Assembly: GCA_024235915.1 (NCBI GenBank)
Contig: JACKLO010000027.1
Location: forward strand, 1-47,333
Direction: 5' to 3'
Length of the DNA stretch: 47,333 bases
Source of the DNA: Burkholderiaceae bacterium
GTDB taxonomy: Bacteria > Pseudomonadota > Gammaproteobacteria > Burkholderiales > Burkholderiaceae_C
Shown here piece by piece: positions 34,981 through 43,329 of this stretch (position 1 is the first letter of the stretch; each line of letters begins with the position of its first letter). The notes beneath the pieces are model-generated. The model was not told the origin of the DNA. It did no database searches and worked only from the letters and a program-made list of their open reading frames with translations. The position numbers and the translations under genes are program-made.

Positions 34981-35035
34981 CCCCAAGGGCGCGGCGCGCC
35001 CCCTCGGGGGGCAGCGAGCGCGTGCGAGCTTGGGG
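34981..35035. repeat. REP-like nested inverted repeat between ahcY and metF
   Basis: Outer arms CCCCAAG (34981-34987) and CTTGGGG (35029-35035), and an inner stem GCCCCC-TC-GGGGGC in the stretch 34998-35012. The phrase CCCCCTCGGGGGGCAGCGAGCG is familiar from dispersed intergenic repeats in Comamonadaceae and related Burkholderiales. No second copy was noticed in this window. It could weaken or stop transcription from ahcY into metF. Confidence 0.6.
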
Positions 35036-35040
35036 GTCGG

Positions 35041-36468
<1,428 letters not shown>

Positions 36469-36532
36469 GTCGGCTCCAGATCAGTCCATGGTGGATGACC
36501 CTGCACGACAGGCCGCGGGCGACGAGGCAAAC

Positions 36533-36579
36533 AAAAAATGCGCTCCACCCGGGCGGCCTGGGCCGTGCAGGTGAGCGCA
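36533..36579 (-). terminator. Riboswitch-controlled intrinsic terminator in the ahcY leader
   Basis: Read on the minus strand, TGCGCTC (36579-36573) pairs with GAGCGCA (36545-36539), flanked inside by further GC pairs, and is followed at once by six T (36538-36533). It is 64 bp before the ahcY ATG. Its left arm is the same CGCTC that closes helix P2 of the SAH aptamer, so the two folds exclude each other. Confidence 0.85.
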
Positions 36580-36652
36580 GTTGCGGTTCAGACGGTGCTG
36601 AGAGGTTCCGAGCCTGGCCCCGGTTTCAGGGGTTGCAACGCTCCTCGGAAAA
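36569..36652 (-). promoter_or_regulatory. SAH riboswitch aptamer
   Basis: On the minus strand the leader has the SAH riboswitch core. P1 is TTCCGAG (36650-36644) with CTCGGAA (36612-36606). P2 is GAGCG (36643-36639) with CGCTC (36577-36573), continued by TTGC with GCAA (36584-36581). The internal hairpin is CCCC-tgaaacc-GGGG. The junction sequence GAGGAGCGTTGC and GCCAGGCTCGG match the published consensus of this class, which is found upstream of ahcY in proteobacteria. SAH binding would hold CGCTC in P2, block the terminator and switch ahcY on. Recognition is by eye; covariance scoring was not possible here. Confidence 0.9.
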
Positions 36653-36657
36653 CATCA

Positions 36658-36663
36658 ATTCTA
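36658..36663 (-). promoter_or_regulatory. -10 element of the ahcY riboswitch promoter
   Basis: TAGAAT on the minus strand, 7-8 bp before the first base of aptamer helix P1, so transcription would begin almost exactly at the aptamer. No strong -35 is visible; the best candidate at 17-bp spacing, CTGCAC, is weak. The spacing is the main support. Confidence 0.5.
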
Positions 36664-36698
36664 GCCAAGCGGGCCGAAACGTGCAGTGCTCCGGTGCG

Positions 36699-37892
36699 TC
36701 AAGCAGACACGGAAACCGCCAACTGATCCTCGTACCCGCCGGGCACCAGGGCTGGCCGGCCGACGATCAGCGGGTCCACCGCGCCCACGCGGGACAGTTC
36801 CTTGCGCGCATAGGGCAGGCGGTGCAGCACATAGCGCATGGCGTTCAGGCGCGCGCGCTTCTTGCAGTTGCTCTTGATCACCGTCCACGGGGCGTCCGAC
36901 GTGTCGCAGTGCAGGAACATGTTTTCCTTGGCGCGCGTGTAGTCGTCCCACTTGTCCAGCGAGGCCAGGTCCACCGGGCTGAGCTTCCACTGCTTGAGCG
37001 GGTGCACCTGGCGCTCCTTGAACCGCCGGCGCTGTTCATCGCGGCCCACGCTGAACCAGAACTTGAACAGGTGCACGCCCGAGCGCACCAGCTGGCGCTC
37101 GAACTCGGGTGCCTGGCGCAGGAATTCGTCGTACTCGGCCGTGCTGCAGAAACCCATCACCCGCTCGACGCCGGCGCGGTTGTACCAGCTGCGGTCGAAG
37201 AGCACGATCTCGCCGCGCGTGGGCAGGTGCTGGATGTAGCGCTGGAAATACCACTGGCCGCGCTCGATCTCGCTGGGCTTTTCCAGCGCCACGACGCGTG
37301 CGCCACGCGGGTTCAGGTGCTCCATGAAACGCTTGATGGTGCCGCCCTTGCCGGCAGCGTCCCGGCCTTCGAAGAGGATCACCACCCGCTGGCCGGTTTC
37401 CTTCACCCAGGCCTGCAGTTTCAGCAACTCCACCTGCAGGCGGTACTTCTGCTTCTCGTAGGCCTTGCGCGACAGCAGGTTGCGGTAGGGGTAGCCGCCG
37501 TCGCGCCAGCCGGCGGCGAGCTCCAGGTCGGGGTCCACGCCCTCGGTGGCCGGGCGTGCACGTTCGGCCAGCAGCCGCTTGAGCGCCTTGGCCTCGTCGG
37601 GCGCCATGCCGTCGGCAAAGGCCTTCCACTGCGTCATCAGTTCGCTCGCCGGCGTCTGCGACTTGGCGTGCTCCGCCAGCAGGTCACCCAAGGCCATGGC
37701 GGCGACCGTCCGCGTCCGGACCTCGGCGCGGTGGCCGCGGTCGGCTTCCAGTGCCGGGGCGGTCAGCGTCGCGGCGGTGTCGCCCGCAGCGGCACGCCGC
37801 GCGCGCGCCGGCTTCTTGGCGGTGTCGGGCGCTGTGCCGGACGTCTTGGTGGTGCGGGCTGAGGCGGCAGGGCGGTTGCGGGCAGTGGGCAT
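36699..37892 (-). CDS. ppk2: Polyphosphate kinase 2
   Basis: PPK2 enzymes move phosphate between polyphosphate and nucleoside di- or monophosphates. 397 residues from the ATG at 37892. The N-terminal 60 residues are a Lys/Ala/Arg-rich low-complexity leader; the catalytic P-loop domain begins near 130. Walker A is VVILFEGRDAAGKGGTIKRF, followed by NPRGARVVALEKPSEIE; the lid Arg region is ERGQWYFQRYIQHLPTRGEIVLFDRSWYNRAGVERVMGF with the Walker B Asp and Arg; and later SPVDLASLDKWDDYTRAKENM. It looks like a single-domain, class I type. The C-terminal 40 residues after RLPYARKELSRVG are variable. It lies upstream of the ahcY leader on the same strand. Confidence 0.94.
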   Translation of the reverse strand: MPTARNRPAASARTTKTSGTAPDTAKKPARARRAAAGDTAATLTAPALEADRGHRAEVRTRTVAAMALGDLLAEHAKSQTPASELMTQWKAFADGMAPDEAKALKRLLAERARPATEGVDPDLELAAGWRDGGYPYRNLLSRKAYEKQKYRLQVELLKLQAWVKETGQRVVILFEGRDAAGKGGTIKRFMEHLNPRGARVVALEKPSEIERGQWYFQRYIQHLPTRGEIVLFDRSWYNRAGVERVMGFCSTAEYDEFLRQAPEFERQLVRSGVHLFKFWFSVGRDEQRRRFKERQVHPLKQWKLSPVDLASLDKWDDYTRAKENMFLHCDTSDAPWTVIKSNCKKRARLNAMRYVLHRLPYARKELSRVGAVDPLIVGRPALVPGGYEDQLAVSVSA

Positions 37893-37926
37893 GCGGCGGC
37901 CAATGTGACAGTGAGGTGACCCTGCG

Positions 37927-38757
37927 ATGATCTCGCCCGTGCATGACCGCCCATTGACCGATATCAAGCCCCGGCCGCTGGCCGACCTTTCGCCGGTCCA
38001 GGCGCGTGACGTGCTGGGCGTGCTGACCGACATCGACGACACGCTCACGCGCGACGGCGCCATCGAACCGGCTGCGCTTCAGGCGCTGCAGTCGCTGGCC
38101 GATGCCGGCCTGCCGGTGTTCGCCGTCACCGGCCGCCCGATGGGCTGGAGCGAACCCTTTGCCCGTGCCTGGCCGATCGGCGCCATCGTGGCCGAGAACG
38201 GTGCGGTGGCCCTGTGGCGCGAGGGTGACGCGCTGCAGACCGAATACGCCCAGGACGCGGCCACCCGCGCCGCCAACGGCGCCCGCCTGCGCGCCGTCGC
38301 CGCCCGCGTGGTTGCCGAAGTGCCCGGCGCCACGCTGGCCCGGGACAGCGCCGGCCGCGTCACCGACATCGCCGTCGACCACAGCGAGTTCGCCCACCTG
38401 GATGCGGCCGCCATTGCCCGAGTGGTGGCCCTGATGCAGGCCGAAGGCATGCAGGCCACCGTGAGCTCCATCCACGTCAACGGCTGGTATGGCGAGCACG
38501 ACAAGTGGAGCGGTGCGCGCTGGATCGTGCAGCGCCGCCTGGGCCGCGACCTGGCGGCCGAGGTGGACCGCTGGGTCTACGTGGGTGACTCCACCAACGA
38601 CCAGGCCATGTTCGGCCGTTTCGCCCTCAGCGTGGGCGTGGCCAACCTGATGGACTTTGCCGACCGGCTGCACACCTGGCCCACCTACCTGGCCCAGAGC
38701 GCCCGCGGCGAGGGCTTTGCCGAGCTGGCGCGGATGCTGCTGGCGGCCAGGGCATGA
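37927..38757 (+). CDS. HAD-IIB family hydrolase (Cof-like phosphatase)
   Basis: A 276-residue haloacid-dehalogenase-fold phosphatase. Motif I is VLTDIDDTLTRDG near residues 32-44, with the two Asp; motif II is VFAVTGRPMGW near 65; the C2B-type cap lies in the middle; and the Lys plus motif IV come as YVGDSTNDQAMF near 218-229. This order fits subclass IIB, whose members dephosphorylate sugar phosphates such as sucrose- or mannosyl-phosphoglycerate, but the substrate here is not known. The stop overlaps the start of an Lrp-type regulator (ATGA at 38754-38757), so the two are probably co-translated. It is divergent from ppk2 with 34 bp between the starts. Confidence 0.9.
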   Translation: MISPVHDRPLTDIKPRPLADLSPVQARDVLGVLTDIDDTLTRDGAIEPAALQALQSLADAGLPVFAVTGRPMGWSEPFARAWPIGAIVAENGAVALWREGDALQTEYAQDAATRAANGARLRAVAARVVAEVPGATLARDSAGRVTDIAVDHSEFAHLDAAAIARVVALMQAEGMQATVSSIHVNGWYGEHDKWSGARWIVQRRLGRDLAAEVDRWVYVGDSTNDQAMFGRFALSVGVANLMDFADRLHTWPTYLAQSARGEGFAELARMLLAARA

Positions 38758-39200
38758 ACAAGCTCGACCAGGACATCCTGAACCTGCTGGTGCGCGACGC
38801 ACGCCTGCCCTTTGCCGACATCGCGCGTGAACTCGGCATCTCGCGCGCCCACGCCCGCAACCGCGTGCAGGCGATGGTGGAGGCCGGCGTCATCGAACAG
38901 TTCGCCGCCGTGGTCAACCCGGACAAGCTGGGCAAGGCGGTGTCGTCGTTCGTCGATCTGCGGGTCACGCCGGCGGCCATCGAGGCGGTGGCCGACGAAC
39001 TGGCGGCCTGCGCCGAGGTCGTCAGCCTCTACATCATGAACGACCTGCAGAGCCTGCACATCCACACGCTCACCGACACGCACGAGGCCTTCGAGGCCTT
39101 CGTGCGCCGGCGCATCTTCAACCGGCCGGAAATCCTGTCGGCCGACTGCAAGACCCTGCTGGCCCGCGTGAAGCACCGCCGCGGCGGCGTGCGGCTGTAG
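38754..39200 (+). CDS. Lrp/AsnC family transcriptional regulator
   Basis: A 148-residue DNA-binding regulator. The N-terminal winged helix is LDQDILNLLVRDARLPFADIARELGISRAHARNRVQAMVEAGVIEQF, with the recognition helix near residues 31-44; the C-terminal RAM ligand-binding domain follows (VSSFVDLRVTPAAIEAVADEL, then VVSLYIMNDLQSLHIHTL). Lrp/AsnC proteins often sense amino acids and bind palindromes near their own or adjacent genes. The next transcript is the TRAP operon, with a 358-bp gap full of small palindromes, so it is a candidate to control that operon, as an inference from position alone. Confidence 0.92.
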   Translation: MNKLDQDILNLLVRDARLPFADIARELGISRAHARNRVQAMVEAGVIEQFAAVVNPDKLGKAVSSFVDLRVTPAAIEAVADELAACAEVVSLYIMNDLQSLHIHTLTDTHEAFEAFVRRRIFNRPEILSADCKTLLARVKHRRGGVRL

Positions 39201-39558
39201 GGCCGCGGCGGCATACCCGAGACAGCATCAGGGGCGGCCATTCGGTGCGCCCGCCCCGTGGCGGTGCGCGCGCCGACGCGCAATCCGTGGCCGTGAGGTG
39301 CCGGACCGCGTCGGGTCCGTGTGCTTCTGAGTTGACATTCGATCATCGATGGCGCTAACCAGAGCCGAATCGATACCTTTGCAGCCGGCCCGATGGCGCA
39401 TGTTGCCTAGGGGTTCTTCCCAGGGTTGGTGCACCACTTGTGCGCCAAATCATTGATTTATCGAGGGTTCGACGGTGGCACGCATCGTGCGATGACCCAG
39501 GCGTCGGGGTGCCGTTTGTCAACGGCGCCGTCCCATCCTTATCGCCTGGAGATCCACT
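39201..39558 (+). promoter_or_regulatory. 358-bp control region before the TRAP operon, with three palindromes
   Basis: No gene seen. A good -35 TTGACA (39332-39337) is followed by a weak -10-like TAACCA (39356-39361) at 18-bp spacing. Three perfect palindromes lie after it: TCGATCATCGA (39339-39349, inside the promoter spacer), TGGTGCACCA (39427-39436) and AAATCATTGATTT (39447-39459). The first would be a repressor-like position. Base composition is lower in G+C than the genes around it from about 39320 on. The operon starts at ATG 39559 behind TGGAGATCCACT, with a fair ribosome site. Confidence 0.55.
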
Positions 39559-40650
39559 ATGTCCCTCGCCCGTCGCCAGATGCTCACCGGCAGCCTTGCC
39601 GGTGGCCTGCTCGCCGCCCCAGCCCTGGTGCGTGCGCAGTCGCGCCCCATCACCTGGAAGATGACCAGCGCCTACCCCAAGGGCTCGCCGTTCTACATGG
39701 ACGGCCCGGGCAGCGCCACCGACCTGGCCAAGCGCATCGACGCCATGTCGGGCGGTCGCCTGAAGATCCAGGTCTATGGCGCCGGCGAGCTGATTCCCGC
39801 GCTGGAGGGCTTCGACGCCGTGCGCGCCGGCACGGTGGAGATGAACCACGCCAACAGCTACTTCTGGACCGGCAAGACGTTTGCCGCCCAGTATTTCACC
39901 GCCGTGCCCTTCGGCCTGAACTTCCAGGGCATCAACGGCTGGCTGTACGACGGCGGCGGCCAGGCGCTGTGGGACGAGGTCTACGCGCCCTTTGGCCTCA
40001 AGGCCTTCGCCGCCGGCAACACCGGTGTGCAGATGACGGGCTGGTTCAAGAAGGAGATCAAGAGCGTCGACGACCTCAAGGGCCTGAAGATGCGCATCCC
40101 CGGCCTGGCCGGCAAGGTCTACGCCGCGCTGGGGGTGGACGTGAAGCTGCTGCCCGGCGGCGAGATCTTTCCCGCGCTGGAGCGCGGCGTGATCGACGCG
40201 GCCGAGTTCGTCGGCCCCTACCAGGATCGCCGCCTGGGCCTGCAGAAGGCGGCCAAGTACTACTACACCACCGGCTGGCACGAGAGCGCCACTGTCAGCG
40301 AACTGCTGGTCAACAAGGCTGCGTTCGCAGGTCTGCCCAAGGACCTGCAGGCGGTGGTGGAGAACGCCGCTGCCGCGTGCAACGTCATCAGCGAAGGCTG
40401 GTGCCAGCGCAACAACGCCGAGGCCATGGACGACCTGATCAAGAACCAGGGCGTCATCGCCAAGCCCCTGCCAGCGGACGTGGTCAAGCGCCTGCGCGAG
40501 GTCACGGCCCAGGTGCTGGCCGAGAACGCCGCCAAGGACCCGCTGACGAAGAAGGTGCACGACTCGTACATGGCCTACGCGGCCAAGTACGCGGCCTGGG
40601 CGCGCTACAGCGAAGGCCCCTACCACGGCAGCATCCTCGACTCGATCTGA
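39559..40650 (+). CDS. dctP: TRAP transporter substrate-binding protein, DctP family
   Basis: Periplasmic binding protein of a TRAP transporter. 363 residues with a twin-arginine-type signal (SLARRQMLTGSLAGGLLAAPALVRA), so probably exported folded. Family blocks: RPITWKMTSAYPKGSPFYMDGPG, LKIQVYGAGELIPALEGFDAVRAGTVEM, LKGLKMRIPGLAGKVYAALGVDVKLLPGGEIFPALERGVIDAAEFVGPY, with the conserved Arg that binds a ligand carboxylate. The pattern GVIDAAEFVGPYQDRRLGL is like the alpha-keto-acid binding TakP group, so a monocarboxylate is a reasonable guess. It leads a five-gene run with the two permeases. Confidence 0.92.
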   Translation: MSLARRQMLTGSLAGGLLAAPALVRAQSRPITWKMTSAYPKGSPFYMDGPGSATDLAKRIDAMSGGRLKIQVYGAGELIPALEGFDAVRAGTVEMNHANSYFWTGKTFAAQYFTAVPFGLNFQGINGWLYDGGGQALWDEVYAPFGLKAFAAGNTGVQMTGWFKKEIKSVDDLKGLKMRIPGLAGKVYAALGVDVKLLPGGEIFPALERGVIDAAEFVGPYQDRRLGLQKAAKYYYTTGWHESATVSELLVNKAAFAGLPKDLQAVVENAAAACNVISEGWCQRNNAEAMDDLIKNQGVIAKPLPADVVKRLREVTAQVLAENAAKDPLTKKVHDSYMAYAAKYAAWARYSEGPYHGSILDSI

Positions 40651-40657
40651 CGCGGCG

Positions 40658-41173
40658 ATGGCCTTCGCTTCCGCCACCGCGGCGCGCATCGACGCGCTGA
40701 CCGACGCCGTCGGCCGCACCGCCGCCTGGGGGGCGCTGGCCATCGCCTTGCTGATGGCCGGCAACGTGCTGTTGCGCTACGCCTTCGACACCGGCAGCGT
40801 CTGGGCGCAGGAGCTGGAATGGCACCTGCTGGCGCCGCTGGCGCTGGCCGGCATGAGCTATGCCCAGCGCCACGGCGAGCATGTGCGCGTGGACGTGTTC
40901 TACGCGCGCTACGGCCAACGCGGCCAGGCGGCGGTGGACATGCTGTCGGCGCTGCTGGCCGTCGGCTTCGCGCTCTTCATCATCAAGGTGTCGGTCCCCT
41001 ACGTGGACGCGGCCTGGTCCATCGACGAAGGCTCGGCCGACCCCGGCGGTCTGCCGCACCGGTGGCTGCTCAAGGGGCTGATCCCGGTGGGCTTCGCGCT
41101 GTTCGCGCTGCAGTCGCTGGCCGGCGGACTGCAGGCCGCCGTGCGGTTCAAGGAGGCCGGCGATGCTCGGTGA
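40658..41173 (+). CDS. dctQ: TRAP transporter small permease subunit, DctQ family
   Basis: A 171-residue inner-membrane protein with four helices, the size of DctQ. NVLLRYAFDTGSVWAQELEWHLLAPLALAGMSYAQRHGEHVRVDVFYARY carries the family block with the Arg/Glu and the HVRVDV segment that contacts the large subunit. The start is 7 bp after the dctP stop, and the end overlaps dctM by 11 bp. Works with DctM and the binding protein to import solute driven by Na+ or protons. Confidence 0.93.
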   Translation: MAFASATAARIDALTDAVGRTAAWGALAIALLMAGNVLLRYAFDTGSVWAQELEWHLLAPLALAGMSYAQRHGEHVRVDVFYARYGQRGQAAVDMLSALLAVGFALFIIKVSVPYVDAAWSIDEGSADPGGLPHRWLLKGLIPVGFALFALQSLAGGLQAAVRFKEAGDAR

Positions 41174-42485
41174 GTTCCTCGCCGTCGGCATGCTGCTGGG
41201 CTTCTTCGCCCTGCTGCTGCTCGGCGTGCCGGTGGGCATCACGCTGGCCACCAGCGGGCTGGTCTTCGGCTTCCTGGGCTTTGGTGACGGGTTGTTCAAC
41301 CTGCTGCCGGCGCGCATCTACGGCGTCGTCGCCAACTACCAGTGGCTGGCGATCCCGATGTTCGTCTTCATGGGCGTGATGCTGGAGAAGTCGCGCCTGG
41401 CAGAGGACCTGCTGGACGTGGTCGGCCACCTGGCCGGTGGCCTGCGCGGCGGCATGGCCATCGGCATCGTGCTCGTGGGCGTGGTGCTCGGCGCCACCAC
41501 CGGCATCGTCGGCGCCACCGTGATCACGCTGGGCCTGCTGACGCTGCCCGCCCTGCTCAAGCGTGGCTACGAGCCCGGCATCGCCTGCGGCGCCATCTGC
41601 GCCTCGGGCACGCTGGGGCAGATCATCCCGCCCAGCCTGGTGCTGATCCTGCTGTCGGACATCATGCAGCTGTCGGTGGGCACGCTGTTCGCGGCGGCCG
41701 TGATGCCGGGCTTGCTGATCGCCGCGCTGTACGTGCTCTACATCGTCGTCTACGGCATGCTGCGGCCGAACGCCATGCCGCCCGTGCCGCTGGCAGAACG
41801 CCAGGCGCTGCCGCGGCGCGAGCTGTTGGCACGTTTTGCCCGCGTGGTGCTGCCACCGGCGCTGCTGATCGCTTCCGTGCTGGGCTCCATCATCGGCGGC
41901 GTGGCCGCGCCCACGGAAGCGGCTGCGGTGGGTGCCCTGGGGGCCATCGTGGTCTGCGCCCTCGGCGGCCGCCTGAAGCTGGAGGTGCTGCGGCAAACCG
42001 TTCAGAGCACCACCAAGATCACGGCGATGGTGATGTTCATCCTCATCTGCGCCCAGCCCTTCGGCCTCGCCTTCCGCGGCCTGCACGGCGAGGACCTGAT
42101 CGCCGACCTGTTCCGCCTGCTGCCCGGCGGCGTAAATGCCGACATCTGGTTCCTGATGGCGCTGGTCTTCGTGCTCGGCTTCTTCCTGGAATGGATCGAG
42201 ATCAGCTACATCGCGGTGCCGCTGTTCCTGCCCATCTTCCGCGACGCGGGTGTGGACCCGGTGTGGCTGGCGATGCTGATCAGCGTCAACCTGCAGACCT
42301 CGTTCCTGACGCCGCCCTTCGGCTGGGCGCTGTTCTTCCTCAAGGGCGTGGCGCCGCCAGGCGTGACGACGCGGCACCTGTACACCGGCGTGCTGCCCTT
42401 CATCGCGCTGCAGGCCACGGCGCTGGTGCTGGTGTTCTGCTTCCCGAAGATCGCCACCTGGCTGCCGCAGGCCATCGGCTGGTAG
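41163..42485 (+). CDS. dctM: TRAP transporter large permease subunit, DctM family
   Basis: A 440-residue membrane transporter with about twelve helices: MLGEFLAVGMLLGFFALLLLGVPVGITLATSGLVFGF at the start, IPMFVFMGVMLEKSRLAEDLL, GAICASGTLGQIIPPSLVLILLSDI in a re-entrant loop, and GFFLEWIEISYIAVPLFLPIF toward the end. These are typical DctM elements. The start overlaps dctQ, so the three TRAP genes are translationally coupled. A sulfite-exporter-type permease starts 4 bp after its stop. Confidence 0.94.
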   Translation: MLGEFLAVGMLLGFFALLLLGVPVGITLATSGLVFGFLGFGDGLFNLLPARIYGVVANYQWLAIPMFVFMGVMLEKSRLAEDLLDVVGHLAGGLRGGMAIGIVLVGVVLGATTGIVGATVITLGLLTLPALLKRGYEPGIACGAICASGTLGQIIPPSLVLILLSDIMQLSVGTLFAAAVMPGLLIAALYVLYIVVYGMLRPNAMPPVPLAERQALPRRELLARFARVVLPPALLIASVLGSIIGGVAAPTEAAAVGALGAIVVCALGGRLKLEVLRQTVQSTTKITAMVMFILICAQPFGLAFRGLHGEDLIADLFRLLPGGVNADIWFLMALVFVLGFFLEWIEISYIAVPLFLPIFRDAGVDPVWLAMLISVNLQTSFLTPPFGWALFFLKGVAPPGVTTRHLYTGVLPFIALQATALVLVFCFPKIATWLPQAIGW

Positions 42486-42489
42486 CGCC

Positions 42490-43329
42490 ATGGCCACCGA
42501 GACCTTGATCCTGGGCGCCGCCGGCTGGGCCCTGCTGGCCGGCGCGCTGGCCGCCACCGGGGCCGTCGCCGGCGTGCTCGCCGGCCTGCTGGGCGTGGGC
42601 GGCGGCATCGTCATCGTGCCGGTGCTCTACCACGTGTTCAGCGCGCTGGGCATCGACGAGGCGGTGCGCATGCACCTGGCCGTGGGCACCTCGCTGGCCA
42701 CCATCGTGCCCACGTCCATCCGTTCCGCGGCGGCGCACCGCGCGCGCGGCAGCCTGGACCCCGCGCTGCTGAAGCAGCTGCTGCCGGGTGTGGTGGTCGG
42801 CGTGGCCGTCGGCGCCCTGGCCAGCGGCTGGTTGCACGGCCGTGTGCTGACCGCGGTGTTCGCCGTCGTGGCCCCGGTGGTGGCGGCACACATGGCGCTG
42901 GGCGACCGCGCGCCGAGCTTCGGCCGTGGCCTGCCCGGCCGCGCGGGCTGCGCCGGCCTGGGCCTGGGCATCGGCGGCTTGTCCACGCTGATGGGCATCG
43001 GCGGCGGCACGCTCAGCGTGCCGCTGCTCAGCAGCCTGGGCGTGCCCATGCGCACCGCCGTGGGCACCGGCGCGGCGCTGGGCACGGTGATCAGCATCCC
43101 CGGCGCCACGGCCTTCGTGATCAACGGCTGGGACCGTGCCGGCCTGCCGGCCCTGAGCCTGGGCCACGTGAACCTGCTGGGCGTGGCGCTGATCGTGCCG
43201 GCCACGCTGCTGACCACCGGCTGGGGCGTGCGCGCGGCGCATGCGGTGAATCCGGGCACACTCAAGCGCCTGTTCGCGCTCTTCCTGGCGCTGACCTCGG
43301 CCCGCATGCTCTGGAACCTGGCCTCGTGA
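42490..43329 (+). CDS. TauE/SafE family membrane permease
   Basis: A 279-residue membrane protein with about eight helices. The N-terminal signature is GVLAGLLGVGGGIVIVPVLYHVF, repeated in the second half as LSTLMGIGGGTLSVPLLSSLGV, the twin GGG motif of the family (COG0730). Members export sulfite, sulfoacetate or other organic anions; some are taurine or sulfur-compound transporters. Its place between a TRAP importer and a gamma-glutamyltransferase-type enzyme suggests it exports a breakdown product, for example an anion released from the imported solute, but this is inference. The stop overlaps the next start in GTGATG. Confidence 0.9.
   Translation: MATETLILGAAGWALLAGALAATGAVAGVLAGLLGVGGGIVIVPVLYHVFSALGIDEAVRMHLAVGTSLATIVPTSIRSAAAHRARGSLDPALLKQLLPGVVVGVAVGALASGWLHGRVLTAVFAVVAPVVAAHMALGDRAPSFGRGLPGRAGCAGLGLGIGGLSTLMGIGGGTLSVPLLSSLGVPMRTAVGTGAALGTVISIPGATAFVINGWDRAGLPALSLGHVNLLGVALIVPATLLTTGWGVRAAHAVNPGTLKRLFALFLALTSARMLWNLAS

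Noticed and set aside
39447..39459. AAATCATTGATTT as an FNR/Anr site
   Set aside because: It is a true palindrome, but the half-sites are reversed and adjacent, not TTGAT-N4-ATCAA, so I list it only as an unassigned palindrome.
41148..42614. Long open frame antisense to dctM
   Set aside because: It has His/Gln/Asp-rich low-complexity composition typical of the frame opposite a high-GC gene. The plus-strand DctM is clear and no start or family signal supports the antisense frame.
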